Below, piece by piece: positions 20,161 to 27,684 of a stretch of DNA of 39,491 bases. The stretch lies in the NCBI RefSeq assembly GCF_006636215.1, contig NZ_VIFM01000083.1, positions 1-39,491 on the forward strand. The letters run 5' to 3'. How positions within the stretch are numbered: position 1 is the first letter of the stretch; each line of letters starts with the position of its first letter. The DNA is from Myxococcus llanfairpwllgwyngyllgogerychwyrndrobwllllantysiliogogogochensis. GTDB lineage: Bacteria; Myxococcota; Myxococcia; Myxococcales; Myxococcaceae. The notes under the pieces are model-generated. The model saw nothing but the letters and a program-made list of their open reading frames with translations. It did not search any database and was not told the origin of the DNA. The translations under genes were made by a program, and so were the position numbers.

Positions 20161-20531
20161 GGCAGCTTCAGGTACCGGCGCAGAAGCCCTTCCAGGCTCC
20201 CCGGTTGGAACGGCTTGACCAGGTACTCCGCGGCGCCCAACGCCATGCCCCTGTCGCGGTCCTGGTCGCGCCCCTCGGTGGTGATGATGAAGAGCGGGAC
20301 GTCGCGGTAGTTGGGGTTCTTCTTGACGAAGTTGATGAGCTCGAGCCCGTTGATGTCGGGCATGTTGATGTCGGTGATGATGAGGTCGAAGCGGTGGCGC
20401 GGCAGCAGCTTCAGGGCCTCGAAGCCGCTCGAGGTGACGACGGCCTCGATGCCCTCCACGGCCTCCACGGTCGACGCGATGTACTCGCGCGACGCCTTGG
20501 AGTCCTCGACAATCAGCACCTTGACACGCAT
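20157..20531 (-). CDS. Single-domain response regulator (CheY-like), first gene of the che operon
   Basis: 124 residues, one receiver domain. Glu9-Asp10 form the acidic pocket, Asp54 (LIITDINMP) is the phospho-acceptor, with Thr in FIITTEG and Lys in LVKPFQ. No output domain. I use the ATG at 20531 because receivers begin MxVKVLIVEDS; an in-frame ATG at 20558 would add nine residues and has no better ribosome site. Its stop overlaps the GTG of cheA, which suggests it is the main partner of this kinase. It starts 58 bases after the M17-like gene, so the che operon may or may not have its own promoter there; I see no convincing one. Confidence 0.93.
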   Translation of the reverse strand: MRVKVLIVEDSKASREYIASTVEAVEGIEAVVTSSGFEALKLLPRHRFDLIITDINMPDINGLELINFVKKNPNYRDVPLFIITTEGRDQDRDRGMALGAAEYLVKPFQPGSLEGLLRRYLKLP

Positions 20532-20589
20532 GTGCGCACGCCCCGGACGGTCCCCCATGCTAACAGAAGCCCTGCCCGGTCGCTGTGCT

Positions 20590-21081
20590 TCAGCCCTTCC
20601 TGCCTGGTAGGAGCCGGACGAGCGCCTTGTCCATCAGGAGGGCCACCCGTCCGCCCTTGAACGCTGGGACGAAGCCCTTCTGGAAACCCTCCACTCGGGC
20701 CGCGTCATCCACCGAACCTCCGGCGGGAATCTCCAGCGCCACCGACGCCACCTTGGCCCGGCTGAGCACCGTGCCCGCTCCGGCGAGCGCCTCCCGGAGT
20801 CCCTCCGCGTCGAGCTGACGACGGGCCCCCAGGCCAACGACGAAGATGCGCGGCACCTCCAGCTTCCCGTCCGAGGGCAGCAGGAGCCAGTCGTCCTTCG
20901 CGCCGGAGAAGAAGCCGCCCTTGAGCACGCGCGACAGCACGCCACACAGGCGCCAGTCCACGTAGCCCGCGGTGGCCGGCAGGGGCCGGTCATCCTCGGC
21001 CACGAACAGACACAGGGCGTCCACGCCGCCAAGCGAGTCCAGCCCTTCCATCCCGATGTCGTGCGTCGTCGTCTGGCTCAC
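20590..21081 (-). CDS. Stand-alone M17 peptidase N-terminal-like domain protein
   Basis: 163 residues that read as the N-terminal macro-like domain of leucyl aminopeptidase (DALCLFVAEDDRPL, then GGFFSGAKDDWLLLPS, PRIFVVGLGARRQLDAEGLREALA, and ALEIPAG). The C-terminal metallopeptidase domain, with its zinc-binding lysine/aspartate residues, is absent, and the gene ends cleanly with a stop rather than in a frameshift remnant. So it cannot be a peptidase. In full-length PepA the N-terminal domain helps hexamer formation and DNA binding. Start GTG at 21081 with AAGAAGGGA about seven bases upstream. It lies between nusB and the che operon, 35 and 58 bases away. Function unknown. Confidence 0.75.
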   Translation of the reverse strand: MSQTTTHDIGMEGLDSLGGVDALCLFVAEDDRPLPATAGYVDWRLCGVLSRVLKGGFFSGAKDDWLLLPSDGKLEVPRIFVVGLGARRQLDAEGLREALAGAGTVLSRAKVASVALEIPAGGSVDDAARVEGFQKGFVPAFKGGRVALLMDKALVRLLPGRKG

Positions 21082-21116
21082 GGCGCGTCCCTTCTTCCGC
21101 TCGAGGCTCCGGCAGC

Positions 21117-21539
21117 TCAGGCCTTGTTCAGCGCCACGGCGACACGGTCCAACAGGCCGTTGACGAAGGCGCTGGACTCCTCCGTCCCGAAGTTCTTCCC
21201 CAGCTCCACCGCCTCGTTGATGGTCACCTTGCGAGGGATGTCCGGACGGTACTTCAGCTCGAAGATGCCCACGCGCAGGACGTTGCGGTCGATGCGCGAC
21301 ATGCGGTCCAGCCGCCAGTTGTGGCTGTGCGACTCGATGAGCCGGTCGATTTCCGCGCGGTGGGCCTGCACGCCCTCCACCAGCTCGCGGGCGAACTTCA
21401 CCGCGTCCGGCTCGCGCTTCTCCTCGTCCGACGCCGTCCAGGCCGACTCCAGGGCGTCATTCACGGACGCGCCCGCCGCCATCTCCAACTGGTAGAGCGC
21501 CTGCAACGCCCGCTCACGTCCCGTTCTGCGCGCGCCCAT
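21117..21539 (-). CDS. nusB: Transcription antitermination factor NusB
   Basis: 140 residues. NusB joins NusE (S10) on boxA RNA to prevent early termination, chiefly in rRNA operons. The helical fold is recognisable from RRTGRERALQALYQLE at the start, DRMSRIDRNVLRVGIFEL in the middle, and VTINEAVELGKNFGTEESSAFVNGLLD near the end, the strongest family signature. The ATG at 21539 comes two bases after the ribH stop. The ribH-nusB pair is conserved across many bacteria. Confidence 0.96.
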   Translation of the reverse strand: MGARRTGRERALQALYQLEMAAGASVNDALESAWTASDEEKREPDAVKFARELVEGVQAHRAEIDRLIESHSHNWRLDRMSRIDRNVLRVGIFELKYRPDIPRKVTINEAVELGKNFGTEESSAFVNGLLDRVAVALNKA

Positions 21540-21541
21540 GA

Positions 21542-22048
21542 CTACCCCTTCCTCGACGCGTCGAGCGTGGCCAGCTTGCCGTACAGGTTCACCATCTCGA
21601 TGCACGCCAGCGTGGCCTCGGAGCCCTTGTTGCCCGCCTTCACGCCGGCCCGGTCGATGGCCTGCTCCACCGTGTCACACGTGAGCACGCCGAACGTGAC
21701 GGCCGCCGGGGGGCTTGCCGCCGCGGCGCTGAAGGCCACCGCGCCAATGCCCTTGGCGCACTCGCCCGCGACGTAGTCGAAGTGAGGCGTTCCACCCCGG
21801 ATGACGGCGCCCAGGACGATGACTCCCGCGTACTGACGCGACTCCGCGACGCGGCGCACCAGCCCGGGCAGCTCATAGGTGCCGGGGCAGCGGTACACGT
21901 CCACGTCCGCGTCGGCCACGCCGTGACGCACCAGGGTGTCGACAGCGCCCTTGGCCAGCTCCTCGGTGATGAAGCCGTTGAAGCGGGCGACGCAGATGGC
22001 GAAGCGGCCCTTGGGGGGGAGGAAATCACCTTCGATGTAGCGAGGCAT
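21542..22048 (-). CDS. ribH: 6,7-dimethyl-8-ribityllumazine synthase
   Basis: 168 residues. RibH condenses 5-amino-6-ribitylamino-uracil with 3,4-dihydroxy-2-butanone 4-phosphate, the next-to-last step to riboflavin. Motifs: ARFNGFI (Phe23, substrate-binding), CPGTYELP, GAVIRGGTPHFDYVAGE with the catalytic His89, FGVLTCDTVEQAIDRAG and GNKGSEAT for phosphate. Start ATG at 22048, 39 bases after ribE. The ribBA gene that makes the butanone phosphate, often found between ribE and ribH, is not here. Confidence 0.97.
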   Translation of the reverse strand: MPRYIEGDFLPPKGRFAICVARFNGFITEELAKGAVDTLVRHGVADADVDVYRCPGTYELPGLVRRVAESRQYAGVIVLGAVIRGGTPHFDYVAGECAKGIGAVAFSAAAASPPAAVTFGVLTCDTVEQAIDRAGVKAGNKGSEATLACIEMVNLYGKLATLDASRKG

Positions 22049-22087
22049 GCGGGGCTTCCTACACCACCCAGGCTCCGGCGTCGCCTG

Positions 22088-22750
22088 CTACGGCGTCCCG
22101 AAGCCCGCCGCCCGGACGGCCGCCTCGGACACCCCTCCCGGGCCTGGAGCGCCCGCCTGCCCCCTCTGGAGCAGGTACAGGCGCGCCACGTACTTCCCAA
22201 TGGGGTCCGCCTCCAGGTTGACCCGGGCGCCCACCTTCTTGGCCCGCAGGGTGGTGCGCTCCTGCGTCTCCGGAATCAGCTGGACGCTGAAGCGGTCCAC
22301 GCCCACGGTGTTGACGGTGAGACTGATGCCGTCGATGGCCACCGAGCCCTTCTCGATGAAGTACGGCGCCAGCGCCTCCGGCAGCCCGAAGACCATCACC
22401 CACGAGCCGCCCTCCGGGTAGGTCTCCAGCACCGTGCTGACGCCGTCCACGTGCCCGGAGACCAGGTGCCCGCCCAGCCGGTCCCCCAGCGCCAGGGCCC
22501 GCTCCAGGTTGACGCGGTCTCCCGGCCGCACGGCGTCCAGCGTGGTGCGCCGCAGCGTCTCCGGCGCGGCCTGCACGCGGAAGGCTTCGCCCGTGCGCTC
22601 CACCACCGTGAGGCAGGCGCCATCCACGGCGATGGACTCGCCCAGCGCGAAGTCCCGCGCGCCCAGCGATGTGCGAATCCACAAGTCCGTCATCCCGCCC
22701 GGAATGACGCGCTCCACCCCGCCGATGTCCTGAATGAGCCCGGTGAACAT
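22088..22750 (-). CDS. ribE: Riboflavin synthase alpha subunit
   Basis: 220 residues. The enzyme dismutates two lumazines into riboflavin and the pyrimidine precursor. It has the invariant MFTGLIQDIG start and two lumazine-binding halves, the first with VDGACLTV and GGHLVSGHVDGV, the second with IDGISLTVN. The last ~20 residues (GQAGAPGPGG...) form a flexible tail. The family start is the ATG at 22750, but it has no ribosome site. An in-frame ATG at 22819 has AAAGGGG seven bases upstream and would add a 23-residue lead foreign to the family. I keep 22750; it could be read from a leaderless message (see the -10 site at 22758). Confidence 0.95.
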   Translation of the reverse strand: MFTGLIQDIGGVERVIPGGMTDLWIRTSLGARDFALGESIAVDGACLTVVERTGEAFRVQAAPETLRRTTLDAVRPGDRVNLERALALGDRLGGHLVSGHVDGVSTVLETYPEGGSWVMVFGLPEALAPYFIEKGSVAIDGISLTVNTVGVDRFSVQLIPETQERTTLRAKKVGARVNLEADPIGKYVARLYLLQRGQAGAPGPGGVSEAAVRAAGFGTP

Positions 22751-22757
22751 GACGGGG

Positions 22758-22763
22758 CTTATA
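22758..22763 (-). promoter_or_regulatory. Possible -10 element for a leaderless ribE transcript
   Basis: On the minus strand TATAAG (five of six to the -10 consensus) ends seven bases before the ribE ATG, so transcription would start at or next to the A of ATG. There is no convincing -35. This would explain why the MFTG start has no ribosome site. Confidence 0.3.
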
Positions 22764-22837
22764 ACGGACCCGCCGTCTCGACGCCCACGGACAACCGGGG
22801 CCCCCGGCGTGTCCTCCATTCAACGACCCCTTTACCG

Positions 22838-22855
22838 GGCCTCATGCATGAGGCC
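22838..22855. repeat. Perfect 18-base palindrome between ribD and ribE
   Basis: GGCCTCATGCATGAGGCC is a perfect inverted repeat with no loop, 23 bases after the ribD stop on the minus strand. It could be a protein-binding site or, as RNA, a short hairpin. No U-tract follows, so it is not a classic terminator. No FMN riboswitch consensus was found in this 128-base gap. Confidence 0.5.
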
Positions 22856-22878
22856 TCGGGCGGAAGCTCGGAGGGGGC

Positions 22879-24042
22879 CTACAGCAGCGCCTGGAGCAGG
22901 ATGTCCTGCCCGTGCTGCTCGAAGGTGAGGTCCTTGACGGAGAGGGCCTGGGTCATCTCCTTCACGCCCAGGTCGCCCGCCCAGGACATGCCCTGGCGGC
23001 CCAGCAGCTTGGGGGCGAGGAACAGGGCCAGCTCGTCCGCCAGGTGCTCGCGCAGGAAGCTGCCGTACATCTCCGCCCCGCCCTCCACGAGCACGTGGTT
23101 GAGGCCGGACTTGCCCAGCCGCCGCAGCAGGGCCTTCAGGTCCACCCGGTCGCCCTTCTTGCGCAGCTGCCACACCTCCACGCCCTGGGCCAGGAAGCGC
23201 TTCGCCTTGCGCCCCTCCGGGTCCTCCAGCGTGGCGATGATGGTGCGCGCGGGGCTCTTCTGGGTGAAGACGGTGTAGCCGGGCGACAGGCGCAGGTGGC
23301 TGTCCACCACGACGCGCAGCGGGTCCTTGCCCTTGCCGCCGGGCAGCCGTGTGGTGAGCTTGGGGTCGTCGTGGCGCACGGTGTTCGCGCCCACGAGGAT
23401 GACGTCCACGTTGTCGCGCAGCCGGTGCACCCACTCGCGCGCCTTCTCGCCCGTCACCCAGCGCGAGTCCCCCGTGGCCGTGGCCAGCTTGCCGTCCAGC
23501 GTCGCCGCGGCCTTCAGCGTCACCCAGGGCATGCCCGTGCGGATGGACTTGAAGAAGGGCCGGTTGAGCTTGTCGGCCTCCTCCTGCAGCACGCCCGTGA
23601 CGACCTTCACCCCGGCGCGGCGCATCCGGGCCACGCCCTTGCCGCTCACCTTGGGGTTCGGGTCCGAGGAGCCGGTGAAGACGCGGCGCACCCCGGCCTC
23701 GATGATGGCCAGGCTGCACGGCGGCGTGCGGCCGTAGTGGTCGCACGGCTCCAGCGTGGAGTAGAGGTCCGCGCCCCTCGCGCGGGAGCCGGCGGCCTCC
23801 AGCGCCACCACCTCCGCGTGCGCGGTGCCCGCCTTCTTGTGGTAGCCGCGGGCGATGATGCGACCGCCCTTCACCAGGACGGCGCCCACCACCGGATTGG
23901 GGCTGGTGCGGCCCAGGCCCTTGGCGGCTTCCTCCAGGGCGATGCGCATGAAGAACTCGGCCACGGCGCGGTCGAAGTCCGCCGCCCGTTTCGCCCGGGG
24001 CGCCCTGGTGGCTTCCAACCTGGCCCGCGTGAGCAGCCGCAT
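22879..24042 (-). CDS. ribD: Bifunctional riboflavin biosynthesis deaminase/reductase RibD
   Basis: 387 residues. RibD first deaminates then reduces the pyrimidine made from GTP. The deaminase domain (about 30-170) has the zinc site His75-Ala-Glu77 and PCDHYGRTPPC (Cys100, Cys109). The reductase domain (about 175-385) has VTLKAAATLDGKLATATGDSRWVTG, ILVGANTVRHDDPKLT and LVEGGAEMYGSFL. The first ~30 residues (basic, RLEATRAPRAKRA) are an extension beyond the usual start near FMRIALEEA. The ATG at 24042 has GAGGGG seven bases upstream, so the extension is probably real. It starts 11 bases after nrdR. Confidence 0.97.
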   Translation of the reverse strand: MRLLTRARLEATRAPRAKRAADFDRAVAEFFMRIALEEAAKGLGRTSPNPVVGAVLVKGGRIIARGYHKKAGTAHAEVVALEAAGSRARGADLYSTLEPCDHYGRTPPCSLAIIEAGVRRVFTGSSDPNPKVSGKGVARMRRAGVKVVTGVLQEEADKLNRPFFKSIRTGMPWVTLKAAATLDGKLATATGDSRWVTGEKAREWVHRLRDNVDVILVGANTVRHDDPKLTTRLPGGKGKDPLRVVVDSHLRLSPGYTVFTQKSPARTIIATLEDPEGRKAKRFLAQGVEVWQLRKKGDRVDLKALLRRLGKSGLNHVLVEGGAEMYGSFLREHLADELALFLAPKLLGRQGMSWAGDLGVKEMTQALSVKDLTFEQHGQDILLQALL

Positions 24043-24053
24043 GGTGTGTCCCC

Positions 24054-24557
24054 TCAGCTCCCCCGGCCCGGCGCGAGGGGCGGCTTCGCCTTGCGCTCGC
24101 GCTCCTGGTCCTCGAGCAGGTCCTTCAGCTCGTGCATGAACTCGGAGATGTCCCGGAAGCTCCGGTACACGGACGCGAAGCGCACGTAGGCCACCTCGTC
24201 CATTTCCTGGAGCCGGCGCATGACCTCCTCGCCGATGACGGACGAGTTGATCTCCTTCTCGCCCATGCCCTGCAGCAGCCGTTCGATGGCCACCACCGTC
24301 TCCTCGAGCTGATCCACGGACACCGGCCGCTTCTCACACGCCTTCTTCAGCCCGGAGACGATCTTCTCACGGTCGAACGCCTCGCGCCGGCCGTCCTTCT
24401 TCACGATGAGCGGGTAGAGCTCCTCCACCCGCTCATACGTGGTGAAGCGGCGCTTGCAGGCCAGACACTCGCGGCGCCGCCGGATGACGGAGCCCTCGTG
24501 CGACTCGCGAGAGTCGATGACCTTGTTTTCGGCATCCTGGCAGAACGGGCAGCGCAT
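24054..24557 (-). CDS. nrdR: Transcriptional repressor NrdR
   Basis: 167 residues. NrdR represses ribonucleotide reductase genes when dATP is high. The N-terminal zinc ribbon has Cys3-x2-Cys6 and Cys31-x2-Cys34 with VIDSRESHEGSVIRRRREC between, an almost invariant family segment. The ATP-cone follows (VKKDGRREAFDREKIVSGL, then EVMRRLQEMDEVAYVRFASVYRSF in outline). The last ~20 residues are a charged, proline-containing tail beyond the usual ~150-residue form. It lies between glyA and ribD, a widespread arrangement. No ribonucleotide reductase is in the window. Confidence 0.97.
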   Translation of the reverse strand: MRCPFCQDAENKVIDSRESHEGSVIRRRRECLACKRRFTTYERVEELYPLIVKKDGRREAFDREKIVSGLKKACEKRPVSVDQLEETVVAIERLLQGMGEKEINSSVIGEEVMRRLQEMDEVAYVRFASVYRSFRDISEFMHELKDLLEDQERERKAKPPLAPGRGS

Positions 24558-24588
24558 GGAGACGGAGCGAGGCTCCTGGTCCCTTCGA

Positions 24589-25845
24589 TTACTTGAGCCG
24601 CGAGGCGTACAGGGGGAAGCCCTGCGCGAGTTCCTTCACCTGTCCGCGAATGCGGGCCAGCGCCGCGTCGTCCTGGGCCGAGTCCAGCGCGGCGCCAATG
24701 AGCTTGCCCACCGTGGCCATCTGCGCCTCGCGCATGCCGCGCGTGGTGATGGCCGGAGTGCCCACCCGGACGCCCGACGTCACCATCGGCTTCTCCGGGT
24801 CGAACGGAATCATGTTCTTGTTCACGGTGATGCCCGCCTTGTCGAGCACCGCCTCGGCCACCTTGCCCGTGAGCTTCTTGGGCCGCAGGTCCACCAGCAT
24901 CAGGTGGTTGTCGGTGCCGCCAGAGGTCAGCCGCAGCCCGGCGGACTTCAGCGCCTCCGCCAGCGCCTGCGCGTTGGAGACAATCTGGCGCTGGTACGTC
25001 TTGTACTCAGGCGTCAGCGCCTCGCGGAAGGCCACCGCCTTGCCGGCGATGACGTGCATCAGCGGACCGCCCTGGATGCCGGGGAAGATCTGGCTATTGA
25101 TGGACTTGGCGTAGGGCTCGCGGCCCATGACCAGGCCCCCGCGAGGACCGCGCAGCGTCTTGTGCGTGGTGCTGGTGACGATGTCCGCGAAGGGCACCGG
25201 CGAGGGGTGCACGCCCGCGGCGACCAGGCCCGCGATGTGCGCCATGTCCACCATCATCGCCGCGCCAACCTCGTCGGCGACCTCGCGGAACTTCGCGAAG
25301 TCCAACGTGCGCGGATAGGCGCTGGCGCCCACGACGATGACCTTGGGCTTGTGCTCGCGCGCCAGGGACTGCACCTGCGCGAAGTCGATGGTCTCCGTCT
25401 CGCGTGTCAGGCCGTAGTGGACGACCTTGTAGAGCTTGCCGGAGAAGTTGAACGTGGCGCCGTGCGTGAGGTGGCCGCCGGAGTTCAAATCCAGCGATAG
25501 CATGGTGTCGCCCGGCTTCATCAGCGCCATGTACGCGCCCATGTTCGCCTGGCTGCCGGAGTGCGCCTGCACGTTGACGAAGTCCGCGCCGAACAGCTGC
25601 TTCGCGCGGTCGATGGCGAGGTTCTCCACCACGTCCACCACTTCGCAACCGCCGTAGTAGCGCTTGCCGGGGTAGCCCTCCGCGTACTTGTTGGTGAGCA
25701 CGGAGCCCACCGCCTCCATGACAGCGGGGCTGACGAAGTTCTCGGAGGCGATCAGCTCCAGACCATCTTCCTGGCGCTGCGTCTCGTCGTGGACGGCCCG
25801 GAAAATCTCGGGGTCCACGTCGGCCAGAGTGCGGGTGTTCTCCAT
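24589..25845 (-). CDS. glyA: Serine hydroxymethyltransferase
   Basis: 418 residues. A PLP enzyme that moves the serine hydroxymethyl group to tetrahydrofolate, giving glycine and one-carbon units. Seen: LIASENFVSPAV near the start, KYAEGYPGKRYYGGCEVVD, VNVQAHSGSQAN, VDMAHIAGLVAAG, and the PLP lysine in TSTTHKTLRGPRGG (Lys229). Start ATG at 25845 with GAGAGGAAAG upstream. It lies 38 bases after rpiB and 31 before nrdR. The gene also feeds purine and thymidylate synthesis, which fits its position beside nrdR and the riboflavin genes. Confidence 0.98.
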   Translation of the reverse strand: MENTRTLADVDPEIFRAVHDETQRQEDGLELIASENFVSPAVMEAVGSVLTNKYAEGYPGKRYYGGCEVVDVVENLAIDRAKQLFGADFVNVQAHSGSQANMGAYMALMKPGDTMLSLDLNSGGHLTHGATFNFSGKLYKVVHYGLTRETETIDFAQVQSLAREHKPKVIVVGASAYPRTLDFAKFREVADEVGAAMMVDMAHIAGLVAAGVHPSPVPFADIVTSTTHKTLRGPRGGLVMGREPYAKSINSQIFPGIQGGPLMHVIAGKAVAFREALTPEYKTYQRQIVSNAQALAEALKSAGLRLTSGGTDNHLMLVDLRPKKLTGKVAEAVLDKAGITVNKNMIPFDPEKPMVTSGVRVGTPAITTRGMREAQMATVGKLIGAALDSAQDDAALARIRGQVKELAQGFPLYASRLK

Positions 25846-25883
25846 GGCGGCTTTCCTCTCGACAACGGGTACCGCGACGGCCA

Positions 25884-26327
25884 CTAGCCCTGGGACTCGG
25901 CCTCGCGAATCATCTGCACGCGCCGCTCGTGGCGACCGCCCTCGAACGCGGTGCCGAGGAACGCCTCCAGGATGGCCCGGCCCACGCCGGAGCCCACCAC
26001 GCGCTGGCCCAGGCACAGCACGTTGGCGTCATTGTGGGCCCGCGCCATGCGTGCCTCGAACTCCGTGGTGCACAGGGCCGCTCGGATGCCCCGGTGCTTG
26101 TTGGCGACGATGCTCATGCCAATGCCGGTGCCACACACCAGCACGCCCAGGGTGGCCTCACCGGACGTCACCGCCCGGGACACCCGGGCCGCGAAGTCCG
26201 GGTAGTCCACGGAGTCCCTCGCGAACGGGCCCACATCCTCGTGGGCCACGCCGCGCTCCTTGAGCGCCGCCACCAGTTCCTGGCGGAGCTCCAGGCCCGC
26301 GTGGTCCGAAGCAAGAATGACTTTCAC
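25884..26327 (-). CDS. rpiB: Ribose-5-phosphate isomerase B
   Basis: 147 residues. Interconverts ribose 5-phosphate and ribulose 5-phosphate. The start KVILASDHAGLELRQ (Asp8, His9), the active-site loop VCGTGIGMSIVANK with Cys65, the motif GIRAALCTTEFEARMARAHNDANVLCLG (His98, Asn99) and the Arg near the C-terminus are all present. The start is GTG at 26327 with AAGGAG about seven bases upstream. It lies 19 bases after fabF and 38 before glyA. Ribulose 5-phosphate is also the RibB substrate, so the link to the rib genes is sensible. Confidence 0.96.
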   Translation of the reverse strand: MKVILASDHAGLELRQELVAALKERGVAHEDVGPFARDSVDYPDFAARVSRAVTSGEATLGVLVCGTGIGMSIVANKHRGIRAALCTTEFEARMARAHNDANVLCLGQRVVGSGVGRAILEAFLGTAFEGGRHERRVQMIREAESQG

Positions 26328-26346
26328 GCGGGTCTCCTTCGGCCAC

Positions 26347-27600
26347 CTAGAAGCGCTTGAACAGCAGCACCGCGTTGGTGCCACCGAATCCAAACGAGTT
26401 GCTCATCACCGCGTCCACCTTGGCCTCGCGGGCCGCGTTGGGCACGTAGTCCAGATCACACTCCGGATCCGGGCTCGTCTGGTTGATGGTGGGCGGCAGG
26501 ATGTTGCGCGACAGCGCCAGCGCGCTCACCACGCCCTCGTATCCACCCGCCGCGCCGAGCATGTGGCCCGTCATGGACTTGGTCGACGACACCGCCACCT
26601 TGCGGGCGTGGTCCCCGAACACGGCCTTGATGGCCTTCGTCTCGTTCGCGTCGTTGAAGGGAGTGGAGGTGCCGTGGGCGTTGATGTAGCCCACCTGCTC
26701 CGGGTTCATCCCCGCCGACTGGAGCGCCAGCCGCATGCAGCGCGCCGCACCCTCGCCTTCCGGCGCCGGCTGCGTCACGTGGTACGCATCCGAGTTGGCG
26801 CCATAGCCCACCAGCTCCGCGAGAATCCTGGCACCGCGCTTCTTCGCGGCCTCCAGCTCCTCGAGGATGAGCATGCCCGCGCCCTCGCCCATGACGAAGC
26901 CGTCACGGTCCTTGTCGAACGGGCGGCTGGCCGCGGCCGGGTCATCATTGCGCGTGGACAGCGCCTTCATCACCGAGAAGCCACCCAGCCCCAGTGGGGT
27001 GATGGCCGCCTCGGCGCCGCCGGCGATGGCCGCGTCCGTCTCGCCCAGCTTGATGGACTTCCAGGCCTCGCCAATGGCGTGGGCGCTGGTGGCACAAGCG
27101 GACACGGGAGCCCAGTTGGGCCCCTTGCAGTTGTAGCGCATGGAGATGAGGCCAGGCGCCATGTTGACGATCATCTGGATGATGAAGAAGGGCGACAGCC
27201 GGTCAAACCCCTTCTCCAGGCCCTTGCGGTGCTGCTCCTCCAGGGAGGAGATGCCGCCAATGCCCGAACCCACGATGACGCCCACCCGCTCTGGCGTGTA
27301 GCCATGCGGCACGTCCGGGCCCACGGGAAGCCCCGACTCCTCCACCGCCATCGCCGCCGCGGCCATGGCGTACTGCGCGTAGAGGTCCATTCGGCGCACT
27401 TCGCGCCTGTCGATGAACTTCTCCGGCTCGAAGTCCTTCACCTCGCCGGCGATTCGCGTGTCGATCTTCTTGGGGTCGAAGCGCGTGACGAGGGAAATGC
27501 CTGAAGTGCCGGCAAGCAACGCCTGCCAGTTCTTCTCGGTTCCTGTACCCAGTGCCGAGATGAGCCCGGTACCGGTGATGACGACTCGACGGTGTGACAC
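26347..27600 (-). CDS. fabF: 3-oxoacyl-ACP synthase II
   Basis: 417 residues. A condensing enzyme that extends acyl-ACP with malonyl-ACP. Catalytic Cys169 in VSACATSAHA, and the two histidines in NAHGTST and GHMLGAAGG, make the Cys-His-His triad. The closing NSFGFGGTNAVLLF is typical. Start GTG at 27600 with GGAG six to seven bases upstream. It is the last of the fab genes, 84 bases after acpP with a hairpin in between. Confidence 0.98.
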   Translation of the reverse strand: MSHRRVVITGTGLISALGTGTEKNWQALLAGTSGISLVTRFDPKKIDTRIAGEVKDFEPEKFIDRREVRRMDLYAQYAMAAAAMAVEESGLPVGPDVPHGYTPERVGVIVGSGIGGISSLEEQHRKGLEKGFDRLSPFFIIQMIVNMAPGLISMRYNCKGPNWAPVSACATSAHAIGEAWKSIKLGETDAAIAGGAEAAITPLGLGGFSVMKALSTRNDDPAAASRPFDKDRDGFVMGEGAGMLILEELEAAKKRGARILAELVGYGANSDAYHVTQPAPEGEGAARCMRLALQSAGMNPEQVGYINAHGTSTPFNDANETKAIKAVFGDHARKVAVSSTKSMTGHMLGAAGGYEGVVSALALSRNILPPTINQTSPDPECDLDYVPNAAREAKVDAVMSNSFGFGGTNAVLLFKRF

Positions 27601-27628
27601 GGTCCTCTCCGGTGGCGCCTGGGACGCC

Positions 27629-27659
27629 GGGGACGCCGCGCTGGACGCGGCGTCTCCCC
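27629..27659 (-). promoter_or_regulatory. Strong hairpin in the acpP-fabF gap
   Basis: GGGGACGCCGCG (27629-27640), a five-base loop, then CGCGGCGTCTCCCC (27646-27659): twelve pairs with a two-base bulge. There is no U-tract on the minus strand. It may act as a partial terminator or protect the 3' end of acpP message, letting acpP be made in excess of fabF. Confidence 0.5.
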
Positions 27660-27684
27660 GCCCCCCGGCACGCCGTGGTGCTGC

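Noticed and set aside
22751..22878. FMN riboswitch in the ribD-ribE gap
   Set aside because: The conserved riboswitch segments are not present; only a palindrome and a weak promoter are seen.
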